The position numbers were made by a program, and so were the translations under genes. Positions 53,769 to 63,386 of a stretch of 64,000 bases of DNA are shown piece by piece. The notes below the pieces were generated by a model. That model saw nothing but the letters and a program-made list of their open reading frames with translations. It was not told the DNA's origin and did no database searches. The stretch comes from Bartonella apihabitans (GTDB taxonomy: Bacteria > Pseudomonadota > Alphaproteobacteria > Rhizobiales > Rhizobiaceae). The stretch is taken from contig NZ_CP132387.1 in NCBI RefSeq assembly GCF_030758755.1, forward strand, positions 1,426,001 through 1,490,000, written 5' to 3'. How positions within the stretch are numbered: the first letter of the stretch is position 1; the number at the start of each line of letters is the position of its first letter.

Positions 53769-54689
53769 TCAGTCTCCGGTCGCAAGTTCTACCGTTTCTT
53801 TTTTCGGTCTGATACCAATAAGGTAACATATGGCATAGACGAGATCGGCGCGATTGAGCGTATAGAAGTGAAAATCTTCAACGCCATGTTCGACAAGGTC
53901 AAGCACCTGTTCGGCAGCGACAGCCGCCGCTACAAGATCATGTGTTTTCTGGTCTTCTTCCAACCCTTCAAAACGTTGTGCCAGCCAATCGGGAATATGG
54001 GTGCCATTGCGTGCACAGAAGTTTTTAACCTGCCAAAAATTATGAATTGGCAAAATGCCAGGCAAAATCGGAATATAAATGCCGGCTTTGCGCACTCTTT
54101 CTATATAATCTTCATAAAAATGATTATCAAAAAAACATTGGGTAATGGCTTTGGTCGCGCCATTGTCGATTTTGCGTTTAAGCAAATCAATATCGGTCGC
54201 AAAATCCGGACTTTCGGGATGTTTTTCCGGATAAGCCGAAACAGTGATTTCAAAATCCGGATTAATTGCTTTCAAACCGGCTACAAGCTCGACCGCATTG
54301 GCATAACCGCCCGGAGTGGGATGATAACGCCCGCCTGCTCCATTGCTTGGGTCACCGCGCAGCGCAACAAAATGATGAATGCCCATAGAAGCGAATTGAC
54401 GTGCCACGCCGTCGACTTCTTCACGTGTTGCATCAACACAGGTCAAATGCGCCGCCGCATTAAGGTGTGTTTCCTTGATGATACGTTCAACTGTCCGGCC
54501 GGTTCGCTCCCGAGTCGAGCCGCCCGCCCCGTAAGTTACCGAAACAAATTCCGGCTTTAACGGTGCAAGACGTTTGACCGTTTGCCAAAGCATTTCTTCC
54601 ATTTTTTCCGTTTTTGGCGGAAAAAATTCGAATGAAACCTTCAGCTTGTCGCCCAGATCGGGGCGGCGGGAAAGTGATGGGGCAGACAT
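53769..54689 (-). CDS. metF: Methylenetetrahydrofolate reductase
   Basis: FAD enzyme reducing 5,10-methylene-THF to 5-methyl-THF for methionine synthesis. The 306-residue TIM barrel shows VSFEFFPPKTEKMEEMLW (catalytic Glu), VSVTYGAGGSTRERTG, AHLTCVDATREEVDGVA, FVALRGDPSNG, ITQCFFDNHFYEDYIERV and FHFYTLNRADLVYAICYLIG. It lies 28 bases downstream of the ArsR-methyltransferase gene, most likely in the same transcript. No SAM or SAH riboswitch was seen upstream. Confidence 0.97.
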   Translation of the reverse strand: MSAPSLSRRPDLGDKLKVSFEFFPPKTEKMEEMLWQTVKRLAPLKPEFVSVTYGAGGSTRERTGRTVERIIKETHLNAAAHLTCVDATREEVDGVARQFASMGIHHFVALRGDPSNGAGGRYHPTPGGYANAVELVAGLKAINPDFEITVSAYPEKHPESPDFATDIDLLKRKIDNGATKAITQCFFDNHFYEDYIERVRKAGIYIPILPGILPIHNFWQVKNFCARNGTHIPDWLAQRFEGLEEDQKTHDLVAAAVAAEQVLDLVEHGVEDFHFYTLNRADLVYAICYLIGIRPKKETVELATGD

Positions 54690-54717
54690 TAAGCGGTCTC
54701 CGTTAAACTATTGTTTG

Positions 54718-55695
54718 TCAGGCAATCAACAAACGCGGATCACGGGCGAGCCAAAGCTTGATCGTGAGGCCTTTTGTATTGCCATTTTGTTGTGGTTGAA
54801 AACTCAAAGTTTTTTCCAATGTCAAACCGGCTTTATCAAGCCAATCTTCCATTTGGGTATCAGAAAATCCCATACGTATGTGGGCATATTTTTCACGTAA
54901 ATATTCAAGTTCATGTGGAGCATAGTCGACAATAATGAGCCGCGCACCGGGGCGCATGACACGCGCGGCTTCAAAAATTGCACTTTCCGGTTCCAACAGG
55001 AAATGAAGAACCTGATAAATCGTAACGAGATTGAACGTTTCGTTCTCGACCGGCAAGTTAGCCACGTCACCTAGTCTGACCTGCGCATTCGAAATGCCGG
55101 TCTTATCCAGATTGACGCGTGCAACAGCCAACATATCACGATTGTTATCAATTCCGATGGCACGCGTATAAAGGGGCGCAAAAAGCTTCAACAAAGATCC
55201 GGTACCGGTGCCAATATCGAGCATGGACTGGAATGGCGTTGTTCCTACCAGTTCAACCATGGTTTGTTCGACGGTGTTATCGGGAACATGAAGCAATCTC
55301 AGTTTATCCCAGTCATGCGCATTTTTGGAAAAATAGGCAGCCGCAGCGCGGCTTCTTTCTTTTTTGACTTCATCAAGTCTTGCCATATCCCCTTCGATAA
55401 AATCGTCCCGATGATCAATATGTTCAAGCACCGTGTTTAACATTTCCCGCCGTAACGAGCATGAAGACAGAGAAAAATACGCCCATGCACCTTCCTGATA
55501 ACGCTCGATCAGGTTGGCCTCCGTTAAAAGCCGCAAATGTCGGGAAACGCGTGGCTGGGATTGTCCAAGAATTTTGGTAAGATCGGAAACTGTCAAATCG
55601 CCCTTGTCCAATAAAAACAAAATGCGCAAACGCGTTGTTTCAGCAACCGCCTTCAATACGTCTACCATTTCATTCAATGCCAATTGGCGCACCAT
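54718..55695 (-). CDS. ArsR-type regulator fused to a SAM-dependent methyltransferase
   Basis: A 325-residue two-domain protein. Residues about 1-95 are an ArsR winged helix-turn-helix (ETTRLRILFLLDKGDLTVSD and ILGQSQPRVSRHLRLLTEAN). From about residue 140 a class I methyltransferase follows (SMLDIGTGTGSLLKLFAPLY, VTIYQVLHFLLEPESAIFEA and RPGARLIIVDYAPHELEYL). No arsenic- or metal-binding cysteine pair is evident in the HTH. The fixed neighbourhood with metF in rhizobia suggests that it senses SAM/SAH status and controls methionine genes; this is inference. Confidence 0.88.
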   Translation of the reverse strand: MVRQLALNEMVDVLKAVAETTRLRILFLLDKGDLTVSDLTKILGQSQPRVSRHLRLLTEANLIERYQEGAWAYFSLSSCSLRREMLNTVLEHIDHRDDFIEGDMARLDEVKKERSRAAAAYFSKNAHDWDKLRLLHVPDNTVEQTMVELVGTTPFQSMLDIGTGTGSLLKLFAPLYTRAIGIDNNRDMLAVARVNLDKTGISNAQVRLGDVANLPVENETFNLVTIYQVLHFLLEPESAIFEAARVMRPGARLIIVDYAPHELEYLREKYAHIRMGFSDTQMEDWLDKAGLTLEKTLSFQPQQNGNTKGLTIKLWLARDPRLLIA

Positions 55696-56267
55696 AACTG
55701 TGTCTCCACTCTTATAGATATAAAGATATCTTTATATATTTTGCAAATGTCAAGCAGAGAGATGACTTATGCCCACAAACACCAAAAAATTCCCCCTTCA
55801 ACGCATATATTAGATATTAGAGCTTTTGGACATGTCTGATGTCGAACCCGACCTTGCTCTATAACCGGAATATCTGCATGTGACGTAACAAAAACCGGAT
55901 GATAGGCAAAACTATGCCTGACAATAAAACGAGGTTTTCGAGTTTTTGTGATAATAAATTTTCTTGTCGGATTTTAAGAAACGTCCAACGATCTGACCGG
56001 AGACTTTAATCCGGAAAATTCCGTTTAACAGCCGTTCGGACGATTGCCACTTCATCATTGTTCTTTAAAAAAAGTGGACTATTTCAAGAAAAAGAATTTG
56101 CTGTTGATCCAATGTGCAGAAGGGCAAATCGCCCCTTTCCTTTGATGAAAAGCCGAAATCGCCTTTGATGTTTCCACTGTTTTTACATTTTCACATCCAA
56201 GCTTATAACCTTAAGAACAATAAAAATCAGTTTGACAAAAAAACGGATTTCAATTTTTTATTTGTCC
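55696..56267. other. Intergenic region upstream of the ArsR-methyltransferase and DUF2293 genes
   Basis: About 570 bases between divergent genes. AT-rich TATAGATATAAAGATATCTTTATATA (55714-55740) right before the ArsR-type gene contains the palindrome AAAGATATCTTT, a possible ArsR operator overlapping its promoter. No coding frame is credible in the rest. Confidence 0.45.
55718..55740. promoter_or_regulatory. Palindrome TATAAAGATATCTTTATA upstream of the ArsR-methyltransferase gene
   Basis: A perfect 18-base palindrome TATAAAGATATCTTTATA lies about 25 bases upstream of the start codon. ArsR-family repressors bind AT-rich inverted repeats of this kind over their own promoters, so autoregulation is plausible. 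AT-rich palindromes also occur by chance. Confidence 0.45.
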
Positions 56268-56573
56268 ATGACAACAAAGAGACAACGCGCTGTTTTAAAG
56301 GAATTGACCTTGCTGGTCCCGCAAGCTCCCTATGCTGATAGCGAACCTATCCGGTCTGCTGCTTTAAGCGCACATATGAGACATCTTCCTCCCTCTATTG
56401 CTGTGTGGCTCTCGATCGTTGCCTATATCCGCCATACCTATACCGATTATGATAAATTGCGCGATGAAGGTTACGACAAGGATTCGGCTCGTTTTTTTGT
56501 CATTGACGATATTAACGAAAAACTGACCGAATGGCGGGCAACGCGTTTTGTCGACACGGATGAAAAATTATAA
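56268..56573 (+). CDS. DUF2293 domain-containing protein
   Basis: A 101-residue soluble protein of the DUF2293 family: LKELTLLVPQAPYADSEPIR, MRHLPPSIAVWLSIVAYIRH, YTDYDKLRDEGYDKDSARFF and VIDDINEKLTEWRATRF. Function unknown. The ATG at 56268 is chosen because conservation begins there; the frame is open 12 codons further. No strong ribosome site. It stands alone. Confidence 0.75.
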   Translation: MTTKRQRAVLKELTLLVPQAPYADSEPIRSAALSAHMRHLPPSIAVWLSIVAYIRHTYTDYDKLRDEGYDKDSARFFVIDDINEKLTEWRATRFVDTDEKL

Positions 56574-56811
56574 AAACCGCCTGAACAATTTAAGGGATAT
56601 TAGCCACTCTCATGGAGGAAGCGTGTATTACACGGTAATGCGGGATCATTGTTCCTTTTCCTGATCTCATCGTGATTGTTGAATATGCTATCAACAATAA
56701 TAAGCGAGGCTGCCAAAGCTTAAAAATTCGCCCTCATGGTTTCACTTGCCAAAAATATCAGCTTTCGGAACGATCGCGCACGTTTTTAAAACAACCGACA
56801 CAGGAAAAGAA

Positions 56812-56838
56812 AAAAGGGCGGTAAAACCGCCCTTTCGA
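56812..56838 (-). terminator. Intrinsic terminator of the L,D-transpeptidase gene
   Basis: AAAGGGCGGT and ACCGCCCTTT form a 10-bp stem; on the minus strand it is followed by TTTTTTCTTTT, about 25 bases after the stop codon. Confidence 0.9.
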
Positions 56839-56860
56839 ATGAACCATTTATCGCTAAAAA

Positions 56861-57565
56861 TTAACGAACAATCACTTTCGAACCGACATCGACGCGCTCG
56901 AAAAGATCGACAACATCCTTATTCAGCATACGGATACATCCTGCTGAAACATTTTTGCCAATGCTTGAAGGTTGCGTCGTCCCATGGATACGGAAATAGG
57001 TGTCGTTGTTTCCTTGGAAGAGATAGAGCGCACGGGCGCCCAACGGACTGTGTAATCCTCCAGGTACACCATCAGCAAAGCGTTTATATTGCTGCGGTTT
57101 ACGCTGCACCATATCGGCTGTCGGAATCCAGCGCGGCCATTTACGCTTGAAGCGTATTTTAGCTTCGCCTTGAAAACCGAGACCGGCAGCACCGACACCA
57201 ACGCCATAACGGATAGCCTGTCCGTTACCGGTGATAAGATAGAGATAATGGTTTTCCGGTTCTACGATAATTGTACCCGGTATTTCGTCACTCGGATAAG
57301 ACACAACTGTGCGTTCGAATTGTTCAGGTATCTTGACCGTGACCGGCGGAATTTTGAATGGTTCGTCAGGAGTTTGCTCATACCGGTCATAAACCGATTG
57401 CGTGCCAAGCAAAGTTGATGTCACTACCGGTTTTGAAGGCGCGGCTTTGACACTGCTATCTGACGAAACCGTTGGCGGTGGCGTTGTTGCACATCCGACA
57501 AGACCTACTCCCAAAACACCCAGAATTGCTGCAAGCCCTAATTTTTGCTGCCAGAAATATTTCAT
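56861..57565 (-). CDS. L,D-transpeptidase (YkuD family), lipoprotein
   Basis: Periplasmic enzyme that makes 3-3 cross-links or attaches proteins to peptidoglycan. The 234-residue protein has a signal peptide with lipobox LVGCA. A Pro-rich linker leads to the YkuD catalytic domain (residues about 95-234) containing EPENHYLYLITGNGQAIRYG and the active site IHGTTQPSSIGKNVSAGCIR (His and Cys). The ending, NKDVVDLFERVDVGSKVIV, is typical. The ATG at 57601 is an alternative start. It ends at a strong terminator. Rhizobial genomes usually carry several paralogues. Confidence 0.92.
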   Translation of the reverse strand: MKYFWQQKLGLAAILGVLGVGLVGCATTPPPTVSSDSSVKAAPSKPVVTSTLLGTQSVYDRYEQTPDEPFKIPPVTVKIPEQFERTVVSYPSDEIPGTIIVEPENHYLYLITGNGQAIRYGVGVGAAGLGFQGEAKIRFKRKWPRWIPTADMVQRKPQQYKRFADGVPGGLHSPLGARALYLFQGNNDTYFRIHGTTQPSSIGKNVSAGCIRMLNKDVVDLFERVDVGSKVIVR

Positions 57566-57609
57566 TTTCAGTCTAGAAACCTCGTGATTGCGAAACGCCA
57601 TAATGTGCG

Positions 57610-58430
57610 TATTTTTTCGTACAACGTGGTTAATAGATAGTTAACATAATAAAAAGTATTTTCAGATTATAACCACCATTTTTAAAGCTATTTAAGCTCT
57701 TTAAAGACAACTTTTCCGCGCATAAAGACAATTATGCAACAGTAAATGAAGTGGTGTGCCGCTTTTAGTGAGCAAATTTTACCCCCGAAAACTTCAAAAA
57801 CACCAACGCGGTCAAGACGAATCAATTGGCGGTTAAAAACACCGTTAAAAATTGTCTCCCCGTTTATTATGGCAATTGCTTCTACGTCCGCCCCACATCG
57901 GATTTTTGATCTGCTAGTTCATTATTTCATCATTCAATTTATCAAATCCAATTCCATTAAAATGTATAAAAATTATAGTATATTAATCGATGAATTACGT
58001 TTATATAATAAAATTAATCATTTATATTATATTATTAATTACATAAAATATATCTGTAATTGATATATATTTAAAAATAAAATAGTTTTTAAAGAGAAAA
58101 ACTGTTAAACTATAAAAAAGATAAGTGCTCTTTGTTGATAAAGCGGGTTAACGGTCGAGATTAAGAGAAGTTGTCCATTGATTGCATTTTAAATTTGGCT
58201 TTGTGTTCTCCCCTTGGATAAGGGGGACACGATTGGAATATGATGGGGCATCATATTTGCTTCTAAATGGTTTTCGCCGATGAATAGCGAGCCTCCTCAC
58301 TATCATCTATTTTGATTTGAACAGATGTGGCAGAACCCCATAGGAAATCTTCGCAACAAATCCCATAAAACGGTTTTAATCCGAAAAATTTTTTTATCTC
58401 GTCCCGATGTGAGGTTGTCCGAAAAACCAA
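57610..58430. other. Long AT-rich intergenic region
   Basis: About 820 bases with no credible gene. 57940-58110 is extremely AT-rich, consisting almost only of A, T and short TATATA-like runs. A GC-rich hairpin (GTGTTCTCCCC with GGGGGACAC) lies at about 58203-58230. The pyrimidine patch GCCTCCTCAC at 58290 could be an anti-Shine-Dalgarno stretch in an unannotated RNA, but there is no terminator beside it. Confidence 0.5.
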
Positions 58431-58459
58431 AAAAAGAGCCATAACATATATGGCTCTTT
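58426..58459 (-). terminator. Intrinsic terminator of tam
   Basis: AAAGAGCCATA and TATGGCTCTTT form an 11-bp stem (58433-58459) followed on the minus strand by TTTTTTGG, 45 bases after the tam stop. Confidence 0.88.
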
Positions 58460-58503
58460 CATTTCAATTCATGATAGCAATACTGAGATTTTGATCTCGA
58501 CCT

Positions 58504-59267
58504 TTATTTCACCAAAACCAAAAACAGACGTGGAAAGCGTAACAGCACTTTGCCGTCATATTGCGTCGGATAGAGTTTTTTGATGCGTTCCAGATAAAGT
58601 GCCAGATAATCCTGTTTTTCTTGCTCGTTAAGTGGTGCCAAAAATGGCCGTAAAGCTGCACCTTTAACCCAGTCAACAATTGCTTCATGATTTTCCATAA
58701 TCGGATTATAGATTGTCTGCCAGAGATCAATATAATGGACAAGCGGTTTTAATGCGTCATAATAAACCGAGACATTCGGCAATTTTTCGCGTGCCACCGA
58801 ACCGATGCGATCATTCCACCTTTTGTCTTCCGCCACGTGAATCATTGCACGATGAAGCGGCTCGAACAAATTGTCGGGCATTTGTACAGCAAGTGCCGCA
58901 CCGTTTTTCATAGATGATACAAGGCGCTTCATCTGTTCAATATGATCAGGCAACCATTGGAAGACGGCATTGGAAAACAACAGGTCAACATCTGCATCCG
59001 GCGACCATTTCTCGATATCCCGAACCGTAAATTCGATCTTCGGCAAACGTTTCTTGGCATTGGCAATCATTTCCGGAGAAGAGTCAAAACCGGTTATTTT
59101 CGCCTTTGGCCAGTGTTCGCACAAAACTTCGGTAGAGGTCCCGGACCACAACCGAGATCGACAATGTTTTTAACCTCTTTCAGAGGGACAGCATTAGCGA
59201 GGTCATGTACCGGCCTCAAACGTTCATCCTCGAATTTCAAATATTGTTTTGCTGACCAATCTTGCAT
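58504..59267 (-). CDS. tam: Trans-aconitate 2-methyltransferase, with one frameshift
   Basis: AdoMet-dependent methyltransferase that methylates trans-aconitate, an inhibitor of the TCA cycle. The start [19 protein letters not shown] matches Tam. The AdoMet loop reads IVDLGCGPG and continues [20 protein letters not shown] in the other frame. [20 protein letters not shown] and [13 protein letters not shown] are also characteristic. One added G in the GGG at 59140-59142 restores a 254-residue protein, the normal length. The second ATG of the upstream frame (59267) is the likely start. The preceding small open frame ends 17 bases upstream. Confidence 0.88.
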
Positions 59268-59284
59268 CAGTTTTCTCCATTGTC

Positions 59285-59587
59285 TCATCTGTGCAGTGAG
59301 ATAAGTTTATCACTTTTCGGGTTCAAGACACCCATAAAGTCAAAAATTCTTTCTATCCTGCCATCCCGCTTATATGATTTTTCACATAGTCTTTTCATGT
59401 CGTCAATCTTTGTCAGGCTGAAGGGCTTATCCGGTTGCAGCGCTATGACATCGCGGCTGAATGTAGCACCCGCTTTTCAAAACACCGCTTTCCGGTCATT
59501 GCCATAGATGTTATTTGCCCAATTGACTTGCCGCTCGAACGTTGTGCCTCGTCTGTACTTTGAAGAATTTTGCGCCTTCTCATCCAT
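59285..59587 (-). pseudogene. Small unrecognised gene with an in-frame TGA upstream of tam
   Basis: Reading from ATG at 59587, the frame gives 36 residues (MDEKAQNSSKYRRGTTFERQ to NIYGNDRKAVF). TGA follows at 59477-59479, then 63 more residues in the same frame (with LQPDKPFSLTKIDDMKRLCE and [20 protein letters not shown]) and a stop at 59285. Both parts look like genuine soluble protein, and without the TGA the product would be about 100 residues. A point mutation or sequencing error is possible; UGA recoding is not expected. No family recognised. It ends just before tam and may be in its transcript. Confidence 0.4.
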
Positions 59588-59785
59588 TTGACAAAGCAAG
59601 GATATAACAATCAGACAAGCTCGTTGATGAAGTGCGGTGCTCGCTACCAGTGACTTTCATCTGTCAGATCTTGCGTCTATTTCCCCCTCCCATAACCATT
59701 GCCATAAATGAGACTTGAAGAAATGCGCCGAACAAAGCCCCCTCTTTTGCAATCATCAGATGATATTTAATAAAAAATTTCTTCA

Positions 59786-59816
59786 TAAAAAAAGCGGAGG
59801 TCATCTCCGCTTTTCA
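59786..59816 (-). terminator. Intrinsic terminator of ettA
   Basis: AAAAGCGGAG and CTCCGCTTTT form a stem around GTCAT, with TTTTTTTATG following on the minus strand, about 60 bases after the ettA stop. Confidence 0.88.
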
Positions 59817-59873
59817 AAATTTCAAATTGGAAAACCGTATTTTTAGCACGGTATTTTAACCGGAACGGCCAAG

Positions 59874-61523
59874 TTAACGCGTTAAGCGTTTATAGGTAAC
59901 CCGTTTCGGATTGACCAATTCAGGTCCCAGACGGCGTATTTTGTCGGCCTCGTAATCTTCAAAATTGCCTTCAAACCATTCAACATGGCTATCTCCCTCG
60001 AAAGCCAACATATGCGTTGCCAGACGGTCAAGAAACATACGATCGTGACTGATAACAACGGCGCAACCTGCAAAATTTTCGAGTGCCTCTTCGAGTGCTG
60101 CCAGCGTTTCAGTGTCGAGATCGTTGGTCGGCTCGTCAAGCAATAGCACATTGCCGCCTTCTTTGAGAAGTTTTGCAAGATGCACGCGATTTCTCTGACC
60201 ACCCGAAAGATTGCCAACCTTTTGTTGCTGGTCGCTTCCCTTGAAGTTGAACGCACCGCAATAGGCGCGGCTGTTCATTTCATATTTGCCGAGTTTGATG
60301 ATGTCGTTACCACCGGAAATTTCTTCCCAGACTGTTTTATCCGGATCAAGCGCGTCACGACTTTGGTCAACATAGCTCATTTTGACTGTGTCGCCGATAC
60401 GAATTGTTCCCGAATCCGGTTTTTCCTGACCGGTTAGCATTTTGAACAAAGTTGTTTTGCCGGCACCATTGGGCGCTATCACCCCGACAATACCACCAGC
60501 CGGCAATTTGAAAGACAGATCGTCAATCAAGACATGTTCGCCGAACCCTTTGGTCAAATGTTCTACTTCAATAACAACCTGCCCCAGTCTTTCGCCAACC
60601 GGAATGATGATTTGTGCTTCACCAGGGCGACGATCATTTGCAGCCTTGACCAATTCATCATAAGCCTTGATACGCGCTTTCGACTTTGCCTGACGGGCCT
60701 TCGGGCTTGATGCAATCCATTCCTGTTCACGCGTCAAAGCTTTCTGGCGGGCAGCTTCTTCACGGCCTTCCTGTGCAAGACGTTTGGCTTTGGCTTCCAG
60801 ATAGGCCGAATAGTTGCCCTCGTAAGGTATGCCATGTCCACGATCAAGCTCCAGAATCCAGCCGGTGACGTGATCAAGGAAATAACGATCGTGGGTGATG
60901 ATGAGAACAGCCCCCGGATATTCGCGCAAATGCTTTTCCAGCCATGCTGTCGTTTCGGCATCAAGATGGTTGGTCGGCTCGTCAAGCAAAAGTAAATCAG
61001 GCTGTTGCAGCAGCAATTTACATAAAGCGACACGGCGTTTTTCACCACCTGACAGTTTTGAAACATCGGCATCTGCGGGCGGGCAACGCAATGCATCCAT
61101 TGCCATTTCTACCTGCGAATCGAGATCCCAGAGGTTTTGACTATCGATGATGTCCTGAAGTTTTGCACCTTCATCAGCGGTCTCATCAGAATAATTCATC
61201 ATCAATTCATTATAGCGGTCAAGAATTGCCTTTTTATCGGCAACACCTTCCATCACGTTGCCGCGCACATCTTTTGACAGATCAAGCGCCGGCTCTTGCG
61301 GCAAATATCCGCATGTCGCCCCCTCTGCGAGCCAGGCTTCGCCGGTGAACTCCTTGTCAATGCCTGCCATAATCCGCAAAATTGTCGACTTACCGGCACC
61401 GTTAAGCCCCAGAATACCTATTTTTGCATCGGGATAAAAAGACAGATTGATATTGTCCAAAATCTTTTTATTGCCATAGGATTTGCTCAGACCAGCCATG
61501 TGATAGATAAATTGCCGCGCCAT
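59874..61523 (-). CDS. ettA: Energy-dependent translational throttle protein EttA (ABC-F)
   Basis: Cytoplasmic ABC-F ATPase that binds the ribosomal E site and gates entry into elongation according to ATP/ADP level. The 549-residue protein has two ABC domains without membrane spans: first Walker [17 protein letters not shown], signature [18 protein letters not shown] and [20 protein letters not shown] linker containing [20 protein letters not shown] (the EttA arm region) follows. The second has Walker [29 protein letters not shown] and [14 protein letters not shown]. Length and ends match EttA closely. Confidence 0.96.
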   Translation of the reverse strand: MARQFIYHMAGLSKSYGNKKILDNINLSFYPDAKIGILGLNGAGKSTILRIMAGIDKEFTGEAWLAEGATCGYLPQEPALDLSKDVRGNVMEGVADKKAILDRYNELMMNYSDETADEGAKLQDIIDSQNLWDLDSQVEMAMDALRCPPADADVSKLSGGEKRRVALCKLLLQQPDLLLLDEPTNHLDAETTAWLEKHLREYPGAVLIITHDRYFLDHVTGWILELDRGHGIPYEGNYSAYLEAKAKRLAQEGREEAARQKALTREQEWIASSPKARQAKSKARIKAYDELVKAANDRRPGEAQIIIPVGERLGQVVIEVEHLTKGFGEHVLIDDLSFKLPAGGIVGVIAPNGAGKTTLFKMLTGQEKPDSGTIRIGDTVKMSYVDQSRDALDPDKTVWEEISGGNDIIKLGKYEMNSRAYCGAFNFKGSDQQQKVGNLSGGQRNRVHLAKLLKEGGNVLLLDEPTNDLDTETLAALEEALENFAGCAVVISHDRMFLDRLATHMLAFEGDSHVEWFEGNFEDYEADKIRRLGPELVNPKRVTYKRLTR

Positions 61524-62089
61524 ATATTTTCCATTCCTTGATTACTGCGCTTGATTAAACGCCTTCATCGACATTTCCCGTGGAAATGCGTTCAAAACAA
61601 ATTCTTTTCTGATCTTTTAACCGAAAGAGTTGGTCTCGGCAATCTTTAGCCGCAGCAATCTTTGGCCACCGAAAAACAATTTTTAAAAAGCAAAACAAAA
61701 TTAAAAAAACAAACAATTTTAAAAGCTAAAACTTGTTTTCAAGTTCTGTTCAATGACTAAGCTCATCAAATTATGCGAGACCTGTTCACCGGATATGCCC
61801 ATGATACCAAATCTTCAAATCGGCAAACAAAGCTTCTGAAATGGCAGTGGCGAAGATCTCGCATTCCGGAATAATTAAAGCCGAGTGCGAATTTTTTCGT
61901 CACTCGGCTTCCCCTCTGGCAATAAGCAAAACGCTTTTCAAGCGTTTGCTCCCCGAATTGATTTAAAAGTTGGAAAATTCTACCAACTTTTCATATTTTT
62001 GATATTAACATGAAACAATACTGCTTTATTTTACTCACTGACGCAAGTAAAAATACCAAGCAACGGGAGACCCTTCCAGTTATAAACCA
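61524..62089. other. Intergenic region between ettA and the next plus-strand gene
   Basis: About 565 bases between divergent genes. It holds one clear hairpin, GCCGAGTG (61880-61887) with CACTCGGC (61901-61908), whose minus-strand side is followed by TTTAATTATT. No gene ends here on that strand, so the hairpin is unexplained. No coding frame is credible. Confidence 0.5.
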
Positions 62090-62674
62090 ATGACTGAAAA
62101 ACCCTTACAGAAAAGCCGGTCAGAGCCGCGAAAAAAACCGGTCATTTTTGACCGGAACGGTAACACAGACGTTTTTTTCGAAGCAAAACATACCTTGCTT
62201 ATCCCAGATTGTTTGTTTGAAATGTCCGATTCACTCGCCACAGTCGATAAAACAGTTTATCGGATTGACCGTAAATTGAAGCTGCAAAACGCTCCGGAAG
62301 ACAGAAACATAGTGATCTATGCCCCCTTTCCATTGGGCTTATGGGCACTTCACACATTTACTCGAAGTCATTCGATAAAACTCGTTCTTGATAAACAGAA
62401 GAGTTATAGTTACTGGCGTTTGCTGTTATTGCGACTAACGTTAAAGAATGAAAAGCGACGCATGGGGTCAGATGTTTTTAGCCCGCTTATGATGCGGCGC
62501 TTACGTGACATTTTATCGGTTGCCGATTATTACGCTCTCACAATCGGTGATTGGCTGTCTTTTCCGGACAAGTTACCACCGCAACTTTTCGGATTATCGA
62601 AGAATATTTTTTGGCTCACCAACAAAACGTCCCCTCGTGAAATTTGTGATTTTGTCAACTCGGACAGCTTTTAA
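62090..62674 (+). CDS. Protein of unknown function
   Basis: 194 residues, basic N-terminus (KPLQKSRSEPRKKPVIFDRN), then a mixed alpha/beta body with NIVIYAPFPLGLWALHTFTR (beta strand and loop) and VLDKQKSYSYWRLLLLRLTL. Late features are MMRRLRDILSVADYYALTIG and FGLSKNIFWLTNKTSPREIC. No signal peptide and no family recognised. The weak spacing of GGGAGACCC before the ATG is the only ribosome-site evidence. Codon use is like that of neighbours. A nucleotide-sugar or capsule-related enzyme is conceivable from the strand pattern but unsupported. Confidence 0.6.
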   Translation: MTEKPLQKSRSEPRKKPVIFDRNGNTDVFFEAKHTLLIPDCLFEMSDSLATVDKTVYRIDRKLKLQNAPEDRNIVIYAPFPLGLWALHTFTRSHSIKLVLDKQKSYSYWRLLLLRLTLKNEKRRMGSDVFSPLMMRRLRDILSVADYYALTIGDWLSFPDKLPPQLFGLSKNIFWLTNKTSPREICDFVNSDSF

Positions 62675-62773
62675 AATCGGGCAGCTTTTAATTGTCAACT
62701 TTGCGTTGGACGAGCGGGCTTTATTGCGATATCGCAAATGTTAAGCTCGCTAGATATAAATGAGGAGAATTTG

Positions 62774-63115
62774 ATGCGCTTTATTGCTGCACTCATCATA
62801 ATTGTTTTTTTTCAAACAAATCTGTTCGCTCAGGAAACGAACGTAAAATGTACAGATTTGGCGGGAATAGGTCGTTCGGTCATGATGGTTCGCCAAAGCG
62901 GTGTTCCTATTGATAAAGCAACAAGTCTCGTTCTTAACGGGTTAAAAGAAAAATCGGCCGAAGATCAGAAGATTCTTGATCCGGTTTTCAGAAAAATCGT
63001 CGAACTTGCCTATCAGGAAAAGCAGTTTTCGACCAATCGTGAACGGATTGATGCAACCGCAAATTTCGAGCAAACCATCTTGAAGCGTTGCGAAAGACGA
63101 CTTCCGAGAAGTTGA
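62774..63115 (+). CDS. Small exported protein of unknown function
   Basis: 113 residues. The ATG at 62774 follows a good ribosome site (GAGGAG at 62761-62766) and opens a signal peptide (MRFIAALIIIVFFQTNLFAQ, cleaved near residue 20). The mature part contains CTDLAGIGRSVMMVRQSGVP and KSLV-like helices (IDKATSLVLNGLKEKSAEDQ), with two cysteines, one near each end, that may form a disulfide. No family recognised with confidence. Predicted periplasmic. Confidence 0.7.
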   Translation: MRFIAALIIIVFFQTNLFAQETNVKCTDLAGIGRSVMMVRQSGVPIDKATSLVLNGLKEKSAEDQKILDPVFRKIVELAYQEKQFSTNRERIDATANFEQTILKRCERRLPRS

Positions 63116-63386
63116 GAAAACTGCATGATCATTTTCCGAATGAACGGCAATATCTAAGCTCGGTTCCATCATCTTCATTGCGCTCTTCTCCTGAGATGAA
63201 AACAAACAAACTTCAAATCGGAGACATTTCACAGGACAAGGCAAGCGATAGAACGTACCAACCGTTGTTTTCATGAACGGTCGTTCCAGTCAGTGTTCAA
63301 GCCGCCTTTCTTCCGCCGATTCTGATTGAACGGACAATTTCAGCGCAGATATGACCTACAGTTTAAATTGATAACCGGAAACGGGG

